Assembly: GCA_017544805.1 (NCBI GenBank)
Contig: JAFYDK010000116.1
Location: 1 to 64,000 of the forward strand
Source: Bacteroidales bacterium
Lineage (GTDB): Bacteria > Bacteroidota > Bacteroidia > Bacteroidales > UBA3824
Direction: 5' to 3'
DNA: 64,000 nt
Shown here: positions 1-8,274 of the stretch, piece by piece
How positions within the stretch are numbered: the first letter of the stretch is position 1
How the letters are laid out: each line of letters opens with the position of its first letter
Program-made: the position numbers and the translations under genes
The notes under the pieces: model-generated
What the model saw: the letters and a program-made list of their open reading frames with translations, nothing else
What the model was told of the DNA's origin: nothing
The model's database searches: none

Positions 1-34
1 CAGTCCTTTGCTCTACCAACTGAGCTATGACACC
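1..34 (-). tRNA. tRNA 5' part, probably tRNA-Phe, cut by window edge
   Basis: The reverse complement reads GGTGTCA (acceptor arm), TA, then a canonical D-arm (GCTCAGTTGGTAGAGC) and the 5' side of an anticodon stem ending in AAGGACTG. The anticodon itself lies outside the window. The stem and the CTG at its end resemble the usual Bacteroidota tRNA-Phe(GAA), so Phe is a guess from the arm, not from the anticodon. Confidence 0.8.
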
Positions 35-135
35 AACACTTACAAATAACTTGTTTTTTTCAACGGTGCAAAGGTAGAGAGTTTTTTTTACACCGCCAAA
101 TTTTTTTGAACTTTTTTTGAACTTTTTTTTAAAAA

Positions 136-858
136 TTATTGTTTCATGCGAGCTAACTCCTTGGCTCTCAACATCTCTTCGCGTTCACGATTTCTAAGTT
201 TTTGCTCTTGATAATTCTTTTCATAAAGCAAATAATCTTTGTAACGGCTGTCATCACGGTCTTTCCAATAGGTTTTACCGTAACGGCTTAAATTAGCTAT
301 TTTCTCATACAAAACAGTACCAATCTCTTTACGCTTTACAGTATTACGTGTACGCTCGTGTCTTACCGCCTCAAGAGCCTTCATTACCTTTTTTGTAGCA
401 GCTATTTGAGTTTTTATCTCTTTAATATCCTGCTCCGTCAAATCGTATTTCAAAAGTCTGTCCTTAAACTTCTTAAAAACAGTTATAACCTTCTCTCCTA
501 TCTGAACAAGTTCCTTTGTCTTGATTCCCGTAAGTTTCTGACTCGGGAAATATTTCTTAGTTTCCTTTTTCGTGGGAACGATTATCGAAAACTGCAAGAA
601 AAAATTACGAATATGATTTATAAGTCTTTCTTCCTGTTCATTTTTCACTCTCGTTTGAGCCTTTACCTTATCCGCAAAAAAACTGTCTTCTGGATAATGT
701 TTGTACTCGTCCAATCTTTTGTAGAGCATATCAATATCCTTTTGAGTAACTCCAAATTTCTGAAAATGACCTAAATCTTGTTCCGCCAATCTTGCGACTA
801 TCGTGCCCCTTTCTATTATTTCAGATGACGAATAATTGTATGTAACTGCTTTTTTCAT
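136..858 (-). CDS. conserved hypothetical protein, 240 aa, helical and highly charged
   Basis: I do not recognise this family. The protein is predicted cytoplasmic: there is no signal peptide or membrane segment, and it is very rich in Lys, Glu and Arg with long amphipathic stretches. The last 40 residues (many Glu/Arg/Lys, ending in a coiled-coil-like tail) look helical. The ATG start is 27 nt from a good -7 box (minus strand, 885-892), giving a short leader. It stands alone between the tRNA and lepA, both on the same strand, and lepA ends 72 nt upstream of its start. Codon use looks like its neighbours. No function can be assigned. Confidence 0.75.
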   Translation of the reverse strand: MKKAVTYNYSSSEIIERGTIVARLAEQDLGHFQKFGVTQKDIDMLYKRLDEYKHYPEDSFFADKVKAQTRVKNEQEERLINHIRNFFLQFSIIVPTKKETKKYFPSQKLTGIKTKELVQIGEKVITVFKKFKDRLLKYDLTEQDIKEIKTQIAATKKVMKALEAVRHERTRNTVKRKEIGTVLYEKIANLSRYGKTYWKDRDDSRYKDYLLYEKNYQEQKLRNREREEMLRAKELARMKQ

Positions 859-884
859 TTCTAATAATCCGATTTTTTCGGGTG

Positions 885-892
885 CAAAATTA
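885..892 (-). promoter_or_regulatory. -7 promoter box for the 136-858 gene
   Basis: On the minus strand this reads TAATTTTG, a perfect TAnnTTTG -7 element of Bacteroidota, about 27 nt upstream of the ATG. Confidence 0.55.
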
Positions 893-930
893 CAATTTTT
901 TTTATTTTTGCAATGTTATTTTGTTGTTAA

Positions 931-2715
931 TTATATTTTCAAAACCGCTAAAAACGCCTTCTGCGGTACCTCTACGTCACCGATTTGTTTCATACGTTTT
1001 TTACCTTTTTTCTGCTTATCAAGAAGTTTGCGCTTACGGGAAATATCACCACCGTAACATTTTGCCGTAACATCTTTTCTAAAAGCTTTTATCGTACTTC
1101 TTGCAATAATTTTAGTACCGATGGCAGCCTGAATTGCAATATCAAACTGATGTCTTGGTATCAATTCTTTCAATTTTTCACAAATCGTTTTACCGAAATC
1201 GTAAGCATTGGACTCGTGAATAAGACTTGACATCGCATCGACGGGTTCTCCGTTAAGAAGTATATCCAATTTTACAAGTTTTGACTCTCTGTAATCAATC
1301 GGATGATAATCAAACGAAGCATAACCTTTTGATATTGACTTTAATTTGTCATAAAAATCAAAAACTATTTCAGCAAGCGGCATTTCAAAATTCAATTCGA
1401 TACGATCTGCCGTTAAATATTGTTCGCCGATTTTAATACCGCGCTTTTCCATACAAAGTTTGGTTATCGGTCCGTAAAATTCAGCTTTTGTAATAATATC
1501 TGCTTTAATATAAGGCTCTTCGATTGAGGAAATCGCTTTTTGTTCGGGCAATCCTGCCGGATTATGAACCTCTATCGTCTCACCTTTTGAAGTATTAACT
1601 TTGTAACTAACGTTAGGAACGGTTGTTATAACGTCCATATCAAACTCCCTCGAAAGCCTTTCTTGAACAATGTCCATGTGCAACATTCCAAGAAATCCGC
1701 ATCTGAAGCCAAAACCCAATGCAATTGAACTTTCAGGGGCAAAGGTCAGCGAAGCATCGTTCAACTGAAGTTTTTCAAGACTTGTTCTGAGCTCCTCGTA
1801 CATACTCGTTTCAATCGGGTAAACTCCGGCATAAACCATTGGTTTTACCTCGGCAAAACCTTCAATTGCCTTCTCACAAGGTCTTTCAACGTGCGTAATC
1901 GTATCACCGACCTTTACCTCTACGGCGTTTTTAATACCAGAAATTATATAACCTACATTGCCGGCTGAAATTTCGTCCTTAGGAGATAAATCCATTTCCA
2001 AAACTCCGACCTCATCGGCAATATATTGTTTTTTGGTATTGACGAATTTTACTTGTTCGCCCGTTTTAATTTTTCCGTTATAAACTCTGTAATAAGCAAT
2101 TATACCTCTGAAAGGATTGAAAACTGAGTCAAAAATCAAGGCTTGAAGCGGCTCATTAGGATCACCTTTGGGAGCAGGAATTTTTTCAACAATTGCGTTC
2201 AAAATTCTTTCAACACCAAGTCCCGTTCTGCCCGAAGCCTCAATTATATCCTCACGCTTACCGCCGATAAGTTCTATGATTTGATCTTTGACCTCCTCAG
2301 GTTTTGCGGCAGGCATATCCATTTTGTTGAGAACCGGAATTATTTCAAGGTCGTTTTCAATCGCCATGTAAACATTGGAAATTGTCTGAGCCTGAATACC
2401 TTGCGTTGCATCAATCACTAAAAGCGCACCTTCACAAGCCGCAATCGAACGCGAAACCTCATAACTAAAATCCACATGACCGGGAGTGTCAATAAGATTG
2501 AGAATATACTCCTGATTATTAAAAGTATACTTCATCTGAATAGCATGAGATTTTATCGTAATACCACGTTCTCTCTCCAAATCCATATCGTCAAGGACTT
2601 GGTCTTGAAGGTCGCGGTCATCAATAGTTTTGGTAAATTGCAAAAGTCTGTCTGCTAACGTACTTTTGCCATGGTCGATATGCGCTATTATACAGAAATT
2701 TCTAATGTTCTTCAT
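931..2715 (-). CDS. lepA: elongation factor 4 (LepA), ribosome-associated GTPase
   Basis: LepA/EF4 is a translational GTPase that binds the ribosome and affects initiation and elongation under stress. The N-terminus has the G1 motif AHIDHGKST, followed by the RGITIK switch I motif, DTPGHVDF (G3) and NKMD (G4), then the domain II, III and V order of EF-G. The C-terminal LepA-specific domain is present ([20 protein letters not shown] region). Length 594 aa is normal for the family. It starts at [15 protein letters not shown] with a -7 box 29 nt upstream. It appears monocistronic. Confidence 0.97.
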   Translation of the reverse strand: MKNIRNFCIIAHIDHGKSTLADRLLQFTKTIDDRDLQDQVLDDMDLERERGITIKSHAIQMKYTFNNQEYILNLIDTPGHVDFSYEVSRSIAACEGALLVIDATQGIQAQTISNVYMAIENDLEIIPVLNKMDMPAAKPEEVKDQIIELIGGKREDIIEASGRTGLGVERILNAIVEKIPAPKGDPNEPLQALIFDSVFNPFRGIIAYYRVYNGKIKTGEQVKFVNTKKQYIADEVGVLEMDLSPKDEISAGNVGYIISGIKNAVEVKVGDTITHVERPCEKAIEGFAEVKPMVYAGVYPIETSMYEELRTSLEKLQLNDASLTFAPESSIALGFGFRCGFLGMLHMDIVQERLSREFDMDVITTVPNVSYKVNTSKGETIEVHNPAGLPEQKAISSIEEPYIKADIITKAEFYGPITKLCMEKRGIKIGEQYLTADRIELNFEMPLAEIVFDFYDKLKSISKGYASFDYHPIDYRESKLVKLDILLNGEPVDAMSSLIHESNAYDFGKTICEKLKELIPRHQFDIAIQAAIGTKIIARSTIKAFRKDVTAKCYGGDISRKRKLLDKQKKGKKRMKQIGDVEVPQKAFLAVLKI

Positions 2716-2743
2716 CGAAAGCCGTTTTATTAAAATTTGAGCG

Positions 2744-2751
2744 CAAATTTA
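2744..2751 (-). promoter_or_regulatory. -7 promoter box for lepA
   Basis: Reads TAAATTTG on the minus strand, 28 nt before the lepA start codon; matches TAnnTTTG exactly. Confidence 0.55.
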
Positions 2752-2800
2752 ATAGTTTTAACCGTAAAAAACAAATTTTTCTAAAACTACAAAAAAACAA

Positions 2801-2864
2801 AAAAATACCCTGCACACCAACTTCTTTTTTAGTTTTTTCCCAAAAAAGTGTGCAGAGTATTTTT
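2801..2864 (-). terminator. rho-independent terminator of the band-7 gene
   Basis: A 17-bp inverted repeat (2801-2817 with 2848-2864) pairs fully in the minus-strand RNA, counting one G-U pair, and is followed on that strand by a long U-rich tract. It lies 26 nt past the stop of the 2890-3783 gene. Confidence 0.8.
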
Positions 2865-2889
2865 CCCTTAGAATTTTTTATGTCTGATA

Positions 2890-3783
2890 TTATTTTGCAC
2901 TCTTTATAATAGAGGACATATCATACATAGAGCCGCTGCCGCTACCGTTGATAACGGTCGGAACGTGTCCGTCCCATTTCTCAATCCAATCCTCTTGAAT
3001 AATATAAGGACTCAACGAATTGGAAATCGTCTTGTTGTAATAAGCCTCTGCATCGGCTTTGATTTTCATAGCCTCAGCAGCACCTTTGGCCTTTGCAATT
3101 TCGATTTTAGCATTAGCCTCTGCCTCTTTTACCTCGTTTTCGGCTTTCAAAGATGACTGAACTGCCATGTTTTTGGCATCAATCATTTTTGCCAACGACT
3201 CAGGAGGAATAATCTGAGAGGTAAACTCCTCAACAATAAAACCTTCGTTGTTCAAACTATGCTCAAGTCTTGCCCTAACGTCAGCCTCAAAAGTAGCCCT
3301 GCTCGACATAATGGAATCTGAGGTAAAATTATTAGCACAAGTTCTGTAAGCCTCATAAATACAGGTGCGGATATAACCGTTTTCAAGTTCCTCAACGGGC
3401 TTACGGTACTTTTTGAAAATATCGCACGCCTTTTCAGGATTTATTCTGTAAGCGATTGAAGGATCCATCGTGAACTGCGCCGCATCTTTAGTATTAACTC
3501 TAAACGGCTCGTATGTTTTTCGCTGAACGTGAAGCGGATACGTAAAAACGTCAGTGGCTAACGGATTATAAAAAACCCAACCGCTACATGTTCCTTCGAT
3601 ACCGCCGTAATCCTGCTCAGAAACACTCCATTTATGAAATTTAATACCGATTTCGCTCGAATCGATAATCGTGCATGATGCACACATTGAGACAGAAAAC
3701 ATAATCAACAACAAAAATACGATTACTCCGAATTTTCCTTTCGGCTTTGCTGTCCCGTTAGAATTTTTTGCGTTCATATTCAT
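2890..3783 (-). CDS. SPFH/band-7 (prohibitin-like) membrane protein
   Basis: SPFH proteins form oligomeric membrane scaffolds. After a short N-terminal stretch there is one hydrophobic segment (GVIVFLLLIMFSVSMCASC, residues about 20-38), possibly a signal anchor or lipoprotein signal. A band-7 domain follows (GIKFHKWSVSEQDYGGIEG through about residue 220). Then comes the usual Ala/Glu/Lys-rich coiled coil (AENEVKEAEANAKIEIAKAK), and a Gly/Ser-rich tail. The start was set at the MNMNAKN methionine; the longer open frame upstream begins inside the -7 box at 3802-3809. Possible partners such as proteases of the FtsH or Lon type are not encoded nearby. Family assignment is firm; the cellular role is not known. 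Confidence 0.88.
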   Translation of the reverse strand: MNMNAKNSNGTAKPKGKFGVIVFLLLIMFSVSMCASCTIIDSSEIGIKFHKWSVSEQDYGGIEGTCSGWVFYNPLATDVFTYPLHVQRKTYEPFRVNTKDAAQFTMDPSIAYRINPEKACDIFKKYRKPVEELENGYIRTCIYEAYRTCANNFTSDSIMSSRATFEADVRARLEHSLNNEGFIVEEFTSQIIPPESLAKMIDAKNMAVQSSLKAENEVKEAEANAKIEIAKAKGAAEAMKIKADAEAYYNKTISNSLSPYIIQEDWIEKWDGHVPTVINGSGSGSMYDMSSIIKSAK

Positions 3784-3801
3784 ATAAATTTTAAGTTTTG
3801 A

Positions 3802-3809
3802 CAAATGTA
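3802..3809 (-). promoter_or_regulatory. -7 promoter box for the band-7 gene
   Basis: Reads TACATTTG on the minus strand, 18 nt before the chosen start at 3783. Its position argues against the longer upstream start. Confidence 0.5.
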
Positions 3810-3914
3810 TTTTTTTTTCACGAAAAAACAAAATTTACACGCATAAAATTAAACCAACTACAGAAAAAATAAAACTTTTCCATATTTTTTTAGTTTTTTT
3901 CAAAAAAAATCATT

Positions 3915-3922
3915 TATATTTG
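3915..3922 (+). promoter_or_regulatory. -7 box abutting the start codon of the STAND gene
   Basis: TATATTTG ends only 4 nt before the ATG at 3927. With the usual spacing of this box to the start of transcription, the mRNA would begin at or within about 3 nt of the start codon, so it would be leaderless. Confidence 0.5.
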
Positions 3923-3926
3923 CGAT

Positions 3927-6224
3927 ATGGAAAATTTAGAAGAAACTGATGTTGAGTTATTAAGAAACAGCGTAGAAAACAAATTCGGTAGAAAAATTAC
4001 ATACGCTAAAGATTGTGGAGAATTATCAGAAACTGTTTTTGAGACGACGGGCAATAAGGTAAGCGAGACCACATTAAAAAGATTGTGGAATCTTGTAAAT
4101 TCAACTTTTAATCCATCAAAGTATACTTTAAATTCACTCGCAAAATATCTTAAATTCAGCGATTTTGACGATTTCATAACACACAAAAACGATTACCGCA
4201 AAACTGCTGAAAATATGCTCATTTGGACGCAACTCAAAGACGAGGCGATGAAAATTTCCAAAAATATATTTTTCGGCATCAAAAATTCGTTGGGTGTTAA
4301 TTACGAAAAAACTGTCCACAGAGCATTTATTAACGAAAAAATTTCTGCGTTTTTGGAATCCGAAAAAACGGCTTACGCGTTGGTAGGCCCCACGGGTTTC
4401 GGCAAAACGACGGCTCTTGCCCAAGTAGTGGAAAAATATTTCATTAACGCTGATACCAACGATATTTGTTGGTACTTTACTTGTACAAACAGCCCTACAA
4501 ACACTCAAAACAAGGATTTAATCAATGTTTTTGCAAAACTTTCGGGCTATTCGGGACAAACAAGTTATAAAGAATACTTTGAAAAACACCCCGCTACACT
4601 AAACGGCAAAATCGTTTTGATTTTGGACGAAATCTCCTCAATAGAAACTGCGGATATAGCCATGAACATAGTTTCGGCATACAAAAACGAAAAATATCTG
4701 AAACTTATAGTTTCAATGAATCCGCTTTTGTGGCAATACATCGGCAAAACTATAAAAGAAATCAACAAATCATGTTGGTTTGATGCTCAATGGGATATTG
4801 CCTCGAGTAGTTTTTCCAATATTCCGCACCTCTCCCCTATTGAGATGCAACAAATCTTAAAGAATTGCAACTGTTTGACACCCAGAAACTTTGAGATTTT
4901 ACACAAAGAAAGCATGGACAATGTTTTCAGTATTCCTTATTATTTGGAATTACTGATTTCGCTGTCACAAAAAAATTTGACGGAAACCCTTTTGTACGAA
5001 ACCTTCAACAAAAGCAAAATCGACATAAAATCTTACGGCAACAAAACGCAAAAGTTTATTGATTTCTTTTTGTTTACGACCAATTACGGTTTTGAGGCCG
5101 AGACCGCGGACAAAAACCGTTTGACACGTCTTATAGAAGAATACGGAGAAGAGTTTAGAGAATTGCTTTCAACCGGAATTTTAACTGAGTTTTCCTCAAC
5201 GGACAAAGACGGCAAAAGACTCACGCTCTTGAAATTTTCGTCGAAAAAGTTTTTAGCTTTTCAGTTAGCTAATTATTGGCTGAAAGAATTCGGACTCAAC
5301 GAAAGCCTTTTTATGGAAGTTTCATCGTATTATTCCGAAAACCCTGAAATGAAACTTATGATTTTCGGTTGGTTTTTAAGATATGCTTTTTACGAAAAAA
5401 ATCTAAAACTTTTGAAATCGTTTTTTAGGCTCACCGATATTCATTTCAAAGACAACGACATAAGTTGTAAAAAGCTTAAAGAATTGTTTTGCACGGAGAT
5501 AAGATACTATCCTGAACTTCAGGATTCGCTTTTGCAAACTGAAGAAGAACGGGAATTTTATTTTCAGGAATATCCTGATTTTGATAATATTAACGGTTTT
5601 TATATCAGATATACGGATATTTTTTGTGCCACGAGTGATAACTCTCACGAAAAACTTTTGCCGCTAACGCAAAAAGCATATATACTTTTCAACAAAGGTC
5701 TTTACAAAGATGTTGATGAGATTTACACGTTAATTCAAGAGATTGACACTGAAAAAGACGAAGATTTTGATTTGTTGTTGAGATTATGCGTAGAACTTTT
5801 GGCGGATTATGGACGGTCAAAAAAAATAAATGCAAAACTTTCGTCATACGTTGAAAACTTTTTCATAGAGTATTATTCAGAGAAAAAGGCGGGAGAAATT
5901 TCAAAAACCGAATGTATGGCAATTGATGTGCTTTTGATGACGGAATGTTTCAAAACTGCTAAAAGCGTAATCGAAAAACTATTTCCAACAAATGACACAA
6001 ATTCAGAAGATTTTTGTTATAAACATCTGAAACTCAGATATTCATACGCTCTGATGAAAATGAATTACGCACAAAAAGCCGTTCAAATTTTTCAAGAGAA
6101 CAAAGACGGTTTTATTGATTTAATACCGTGTAATTCATTTAACACCACGCTCAAAACGTATTATGAAATAATAAAATACATAACTAAAAAACCATTACCG
6201 GAGGATTTACCGGATATTTTTTAG
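3927..6224 (+). CDS. STAND-type P-loop ATPase with N-terminal regulator-like domain
   Basis: This 765-aa soluble protein has three parts. Residues 1-90 match a domain common in Bacteroidota regulators (motif SETTLKRLWN then YTLNSLAKYLKFSDFDDF), probably helical and DNA- or protein-binding. Residues about 130-330 form an NTPase module: Walker A GPTGFGKTT at 154-162, Walker B IVLILDE at 229-235, and an SMNPLLW sensor-like strand further on. The C-terminal 400 residues are helical, with a winged-helix-like part and then TPR-like helices, as in STAND signalling ATPases where that part senses a ligand. No catalytic effector domain is visible. Its neighbours are unrelated. It could be a stand-alone regulator or a defence-type STAND protein; the sequence does not decide. 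Confidence 0.75.
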   Translation: MENLEETDVELLRNSVENKFGRKITYAKDCGELSETVFETTGNKVSETTLKRLWNLVNSTFNPSKYTLNSLAKYLKFSDFDDFITHKNDYRKTAENMLIWTQLKDEAMKISKNIFFGIKNSLGVNYEKTVHRAFINEKISAFLESEKTAYALVGPTGFGKTTALAQVVEKYFINADTNDICWYFTCTNSPTNTQNKDLINVFAKLSGYSGQTSYKEYFEKHPATLNGKIVLILDEISSIETADIAMNIVSAYKNEKYLKLIVSMNPLLWQYIGKTIKEINKSCWFDAQWDIASSSFSNIPHLSPIEMQQILKNCNCLTPRNFEILHKESMDNVFSIPYYLELLISLSQKNLTETLLYETFNKSKIDIKSYGNKTQKFIDFFLFTTNYGFEAETADKNRLTRLIEEYGEEFRELLSTGILTEFSSTDKDGKRLTLLKFSSKKFLAFQLANYWLKEFGLNESLFMEVSSYYSENPEMKLMIFGWFLRYAFYEKNLKLLKSFFRLTDIHFKDNDISCKKLKELFCTEIRYYPELQDSLLQTEEEREFYFQEYPDFDNINGFYIRYTDIFCATSDNSHEKLLPLTQKAYILFNKGLYKDVDEIYTLIQEIDTEKDEDFDLLLRLCVELLADYGRSKKINAKLSSYVENFFIEYYSEKKAGEISKTECMAIDVLLMTECFKTAKSVIEKLFPTNDTNSEDFCYKHLKLRYSYALMKMNYAQKAVQIFQENKDGFIDLIPCNSFNTTLKTYYEIIKYITKKPLPEDLPDIF

Positions 6225-6376
6225 TAACTAACCGCATCATTTTCGATATGGAAATTATCAATTTAGAAACCGCCATACACCAATGATGCAGGCGGCAAAA
6301 GCAGAAGTTTTTTTAAAAGGTATTTTGGCGGTGCTGAATTCTCAGCATTATGAAAAAAAACTAAGGACAAACAAAA
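6225..6376. other. intergenic between convergent genes, with a short inverted repeat
   Basis: GCATCATT (6234-6241) and AATGATGC (6282-6289) form an 8-bp inverted repeat 40 nt apart. A 35-codon ORF starts at 6283 and runs into the 3' end of the 4Fe-4S gene. It has no family signal and I do not treat it as a gene. Confidence 0.3.
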
Positions 6377-7060
6377 TTACAATTTCATAATTTTAGTTGG
6401 ACACGCCAAAGTACATTTTCCGCATTTGATACAATCGGGATTGAGATAGCCAGCTTCGTCGCCACGGCTATCGTAAGGTGTCAATTGCATAGGACATACA
6501 CGAGCGCAACTTTTGCATTTCATTTGACAACTGTTTTCTACTTTTACGCGTTTGAATTCGTCGCTAAAATTACCTTTCTTAGGCGTTGCCCAAGCAGAAA
6601 GTGTTCCCATAGGGCAAAACGAACACCAAGTACGTGGAGCAAATACAAATGCCAATATTACACCAACAAGTGTTGTAACAGCAACTATATTCCAAAAAAC
6701 TTTGCCCACTGCATTCCAATCGCCCCAAGCATAATACAATTGAATACCAAACATCATAAATATGAATACAACCATAAAAATTCTAAATCCCGATGTCCTA
6801 ACAAAATTCGGAATCGATTTGTGTGGCGAATATTTCGACAGCAACCTATCAAACATATTACCTCTCGGACAATAGTTGCCACACCAGAAACGCCCCTTTT
6901 TGATTGCCATAAGCACCGGCGCAAGCATACATATCAACGCTACCAATCCGATTACAGGGAAAAACCATCCGAGAATCAAATACGTAAATAATATCAAATA
7001 CAAAGGTTTTCCTTTGGTATAAAAATGTTTATGAAATGTTTTTTTCTTAATCTGTGTCAT
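6377..7060 (-). CDS. membrane-bound 4Fe-4S ferredoxin-type protein (NapH/CcoG-like)
   Basis: A 227-aa membrane electron-transfer protein. Hydrophobic segments occur near residues 18-52, 90-112 and 120-142. Two membrane-proximal cysteine motifs follow the CxxxCPxG pattern (WCGNYCPRG and WCSFCPMG), as in NapH, CcoG and NosR-type proteins. Two ferredoxin-type clusters are at the C-terminus (CQMKCKSCARVCPM and CIKCGKCTLACPTK). It is transcribed away from oxyR, with a palindrome overlapping its own -7 box (7088-7095). The context suggests that OxyR controls it, so it may have a role in redox or peroxide stress. The electron donor and acceptor are unknown. Confidence 0.85.
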   Translation of the reverse strand: MTQIKKKTFHKHFYTKGKPLYLILFTYLILGWFFPVIGLVALICMLAPVLMAIKKGRFWCGNYCPRGNMFDRLLSKYSPHKSIPNFVRTSGFRIFMVVFIFMMFGIQLYYAWGDWNAVGKVFWNIVAVTTLVGVILAFVFAPRTWCSFCPMGTLSAWATPKKGNFSDEFKRVKVENSCQMKCKSCARVCPMQLTPYDSRGDEAGYLNPDCIKCGKCTLACPTKIMKL

Positions 7061-7087
7061 AACATAAAATTTTTATTGTTTATGGCG

Positions 7088-7108
7088 CAAAATTATCGTT
7101 TCGATAAT
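7088..7108. promoter_or_regulatory. palindromic operator overlapping the -7 box of the 4Fe-4S gene
   Basis: ATTATCG-TTT-CGATAAT (7092-7108) is a perfect 7-bp inverted repeat and contains the T-N11-A pattern of LysR-family sites. The minus-strand -7 box TAATTTTG (7088-7095) overlaps its left arm, and TTTG lies about 20 nt further upstream on that strand. Binding here could directly control the 4Fe-4S gene and also autoregulate oxyR. Confidence 0.6.
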
Positions 7109-7129
7109 AGACAAACAAACGTTTTTTTC

Positions 7130-7137
7130 TATCTTTG
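7130..7137 (+). promoter_or_regulatory. -7 promoter box for oxyR
   Basis: TATCTTTG, 20 nt before the ATG of oxyR. No clear TTTG -33 element is seen, which would fit an activator- or repressor-dependent promoter. Confidence 0.55.
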
Positions 7138-7157
7138 CATAAACAAAATCTATCATT

Positions 7158-8084
7158 ATGACATTACAACAATTAAAATACATTGTAGCAATCAATACGC
7201 ATCGAAGTTTTGCCAAAGCAGCTAATGAGTGCGAAATATCGCAGCCTACGCTCAGTGCTATGCTCGTAAAACTGGAAGAAGAACTTGATGTAAAGATTTT
7301 CGACCGTACCAACAAGAAAGTAATTGCCACCACAATAGGGCAACGGATTATACGTCAAGCCGAAAAAACGCTCGTAGAAGCAACGAAAATCAATGAAATT
7401 ATCAACGAGGAAAAAGGTCAAGTATCTGGAAATTTTAATATTGCAATAGGCACTACAATTGCGCCGTATATTTTACCCGACTTTATTAATTATTATATCG
7501 GTGCCTATCCGTCGGTAAATCTTTCCATCAAGGAATTAAAAACAGATACCATTTTATCAGAACTTCAAATTAATCATCTTGATGTAGGTATTGATATTTC
7601 AGACAACAAGATCGACGGAATACTTGAAATACCTCTATACACAGAGCGATTTTACGTGTATTTAGCAGAAAGTTGTTGGCGCAAATTACCTGTATTTAAA
7701 CCCGATAATCTCGAACATGAAAAAATGTGGATAATGAAAGAAGCACAATGTATGCGGGAAAGTGCTTTTTCGTTTTGTAAAGCACGCACAAAAGGAAACC
7801 GTATATACGAAGCTGGAAGTATAGAAACATTAATAAGAATTGTAGATAAAAATGGCGGTTTTACAATAATACCGGAAATGCATTTACCGTTTCTTAGCGA
7901 ACAACAGCGCAAAAACATTCGTCCGATAGAAGGCGACTATCTTTCACAACGTCGTATCTCGCTGTATATCAAAGAAGATTACATCCGTCAACGTATGCTC
8001 AACACAGTTTCGGATACTCTAATAAAATTTATTCCGCACAAAATGCTTGATAGTCATTTGATAAAATTCGGCATAAAATTATAA
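7158..8084 (+). CDS. oxyR: OxyR, LysR-family peroxide-sensing regulator
   Basis: The 308-aa protein has an N-terminal LysR winged helix-turn-helix (MTLQQLKYIVAI; SFAKAANECEISQPTLSAML at residues 17-36) and a C-terminal LysR substrate-binding fold. The call OxyR rests on the redox pair C198 and C207 in the motif CMRESAFSFC, with the same CX8C spacing as the disulfide-forming C199/C208 of E. coli OxyR. It is divergent from a membrane 4Fe-4S protein, with a 17-bp palindrome between them. In Bacteroidota OxyR controls catalase, Dps and AhpCF; none of these genes is in the window. Confidence 0.92.
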   Translation: MTLQQLKYIVAINTHRSFAKAANECEISQPTLSAMLVKLEEELDVKIFDRTNKKVIATTIGQRIIRQAEKTLVEATKINEIINEEKGQVSGNFNIAIGTTIAPYILPDFINYYIGAYPSVNLSIKELKTDTILSELQINHLDVGIDISDNKIDGILEIPLYTERFYVYLAESCWRKLPVFKPDNLEHEKMWIMKEAQCMRESAFSFCKARTKGNRIYEAGSIETLIRIVDKNGGFTIIPEMHLPFLSEQQRKNIRPIEGDYLSQRRISLYIKEDYIRQRMLNTVSDTLIKFIPHKMLDSHLIKFGIKL

Positions 8085-8126
8085 AATACAAGCTTTTTAT
8101 CAATATAAATTGAGAGAAAAAAAAAC

Positions 8127-8162
8127 GTAAAAAAATTTTACACCATTGTAAAAATTTTTTAC
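8127..8162. repeat. two 15-bp palindromes spaced 21 bp apart
   Basis: GTAAAA-N3-TTTTAC occurs at 8127-8141 and again at 8148-8162, a start-to-start distance of 21 bp (two DNA helical turns). The second is extended to TTGTAAAA-N3-TTTTACAA (8146-8164). They lie between oxyR and the GIN-domain gene, about 110 nt upstream of the latter. They look like paired operator sites; the regulator is unknown. Confidence 0.5.
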
Positions 8163-8274
8163 AATATCATTTGTTATAAAATTTTCCAAACTTCTGATTA
8201 TCAAAACATTAATTATTTTGGCATGGTGAATGTACATTTTTTTTGTGTAAAACCATTTTTAAATACATAAAACC

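Noticed and set aside
6283..6390. 35-codon ORF starting MMQAAKAEVF in the gap after the STAND gene
   Set aside because: No promoter box, overlaps the 3' end of the convergent 4Fe-4S gene, and shows no family pattern.
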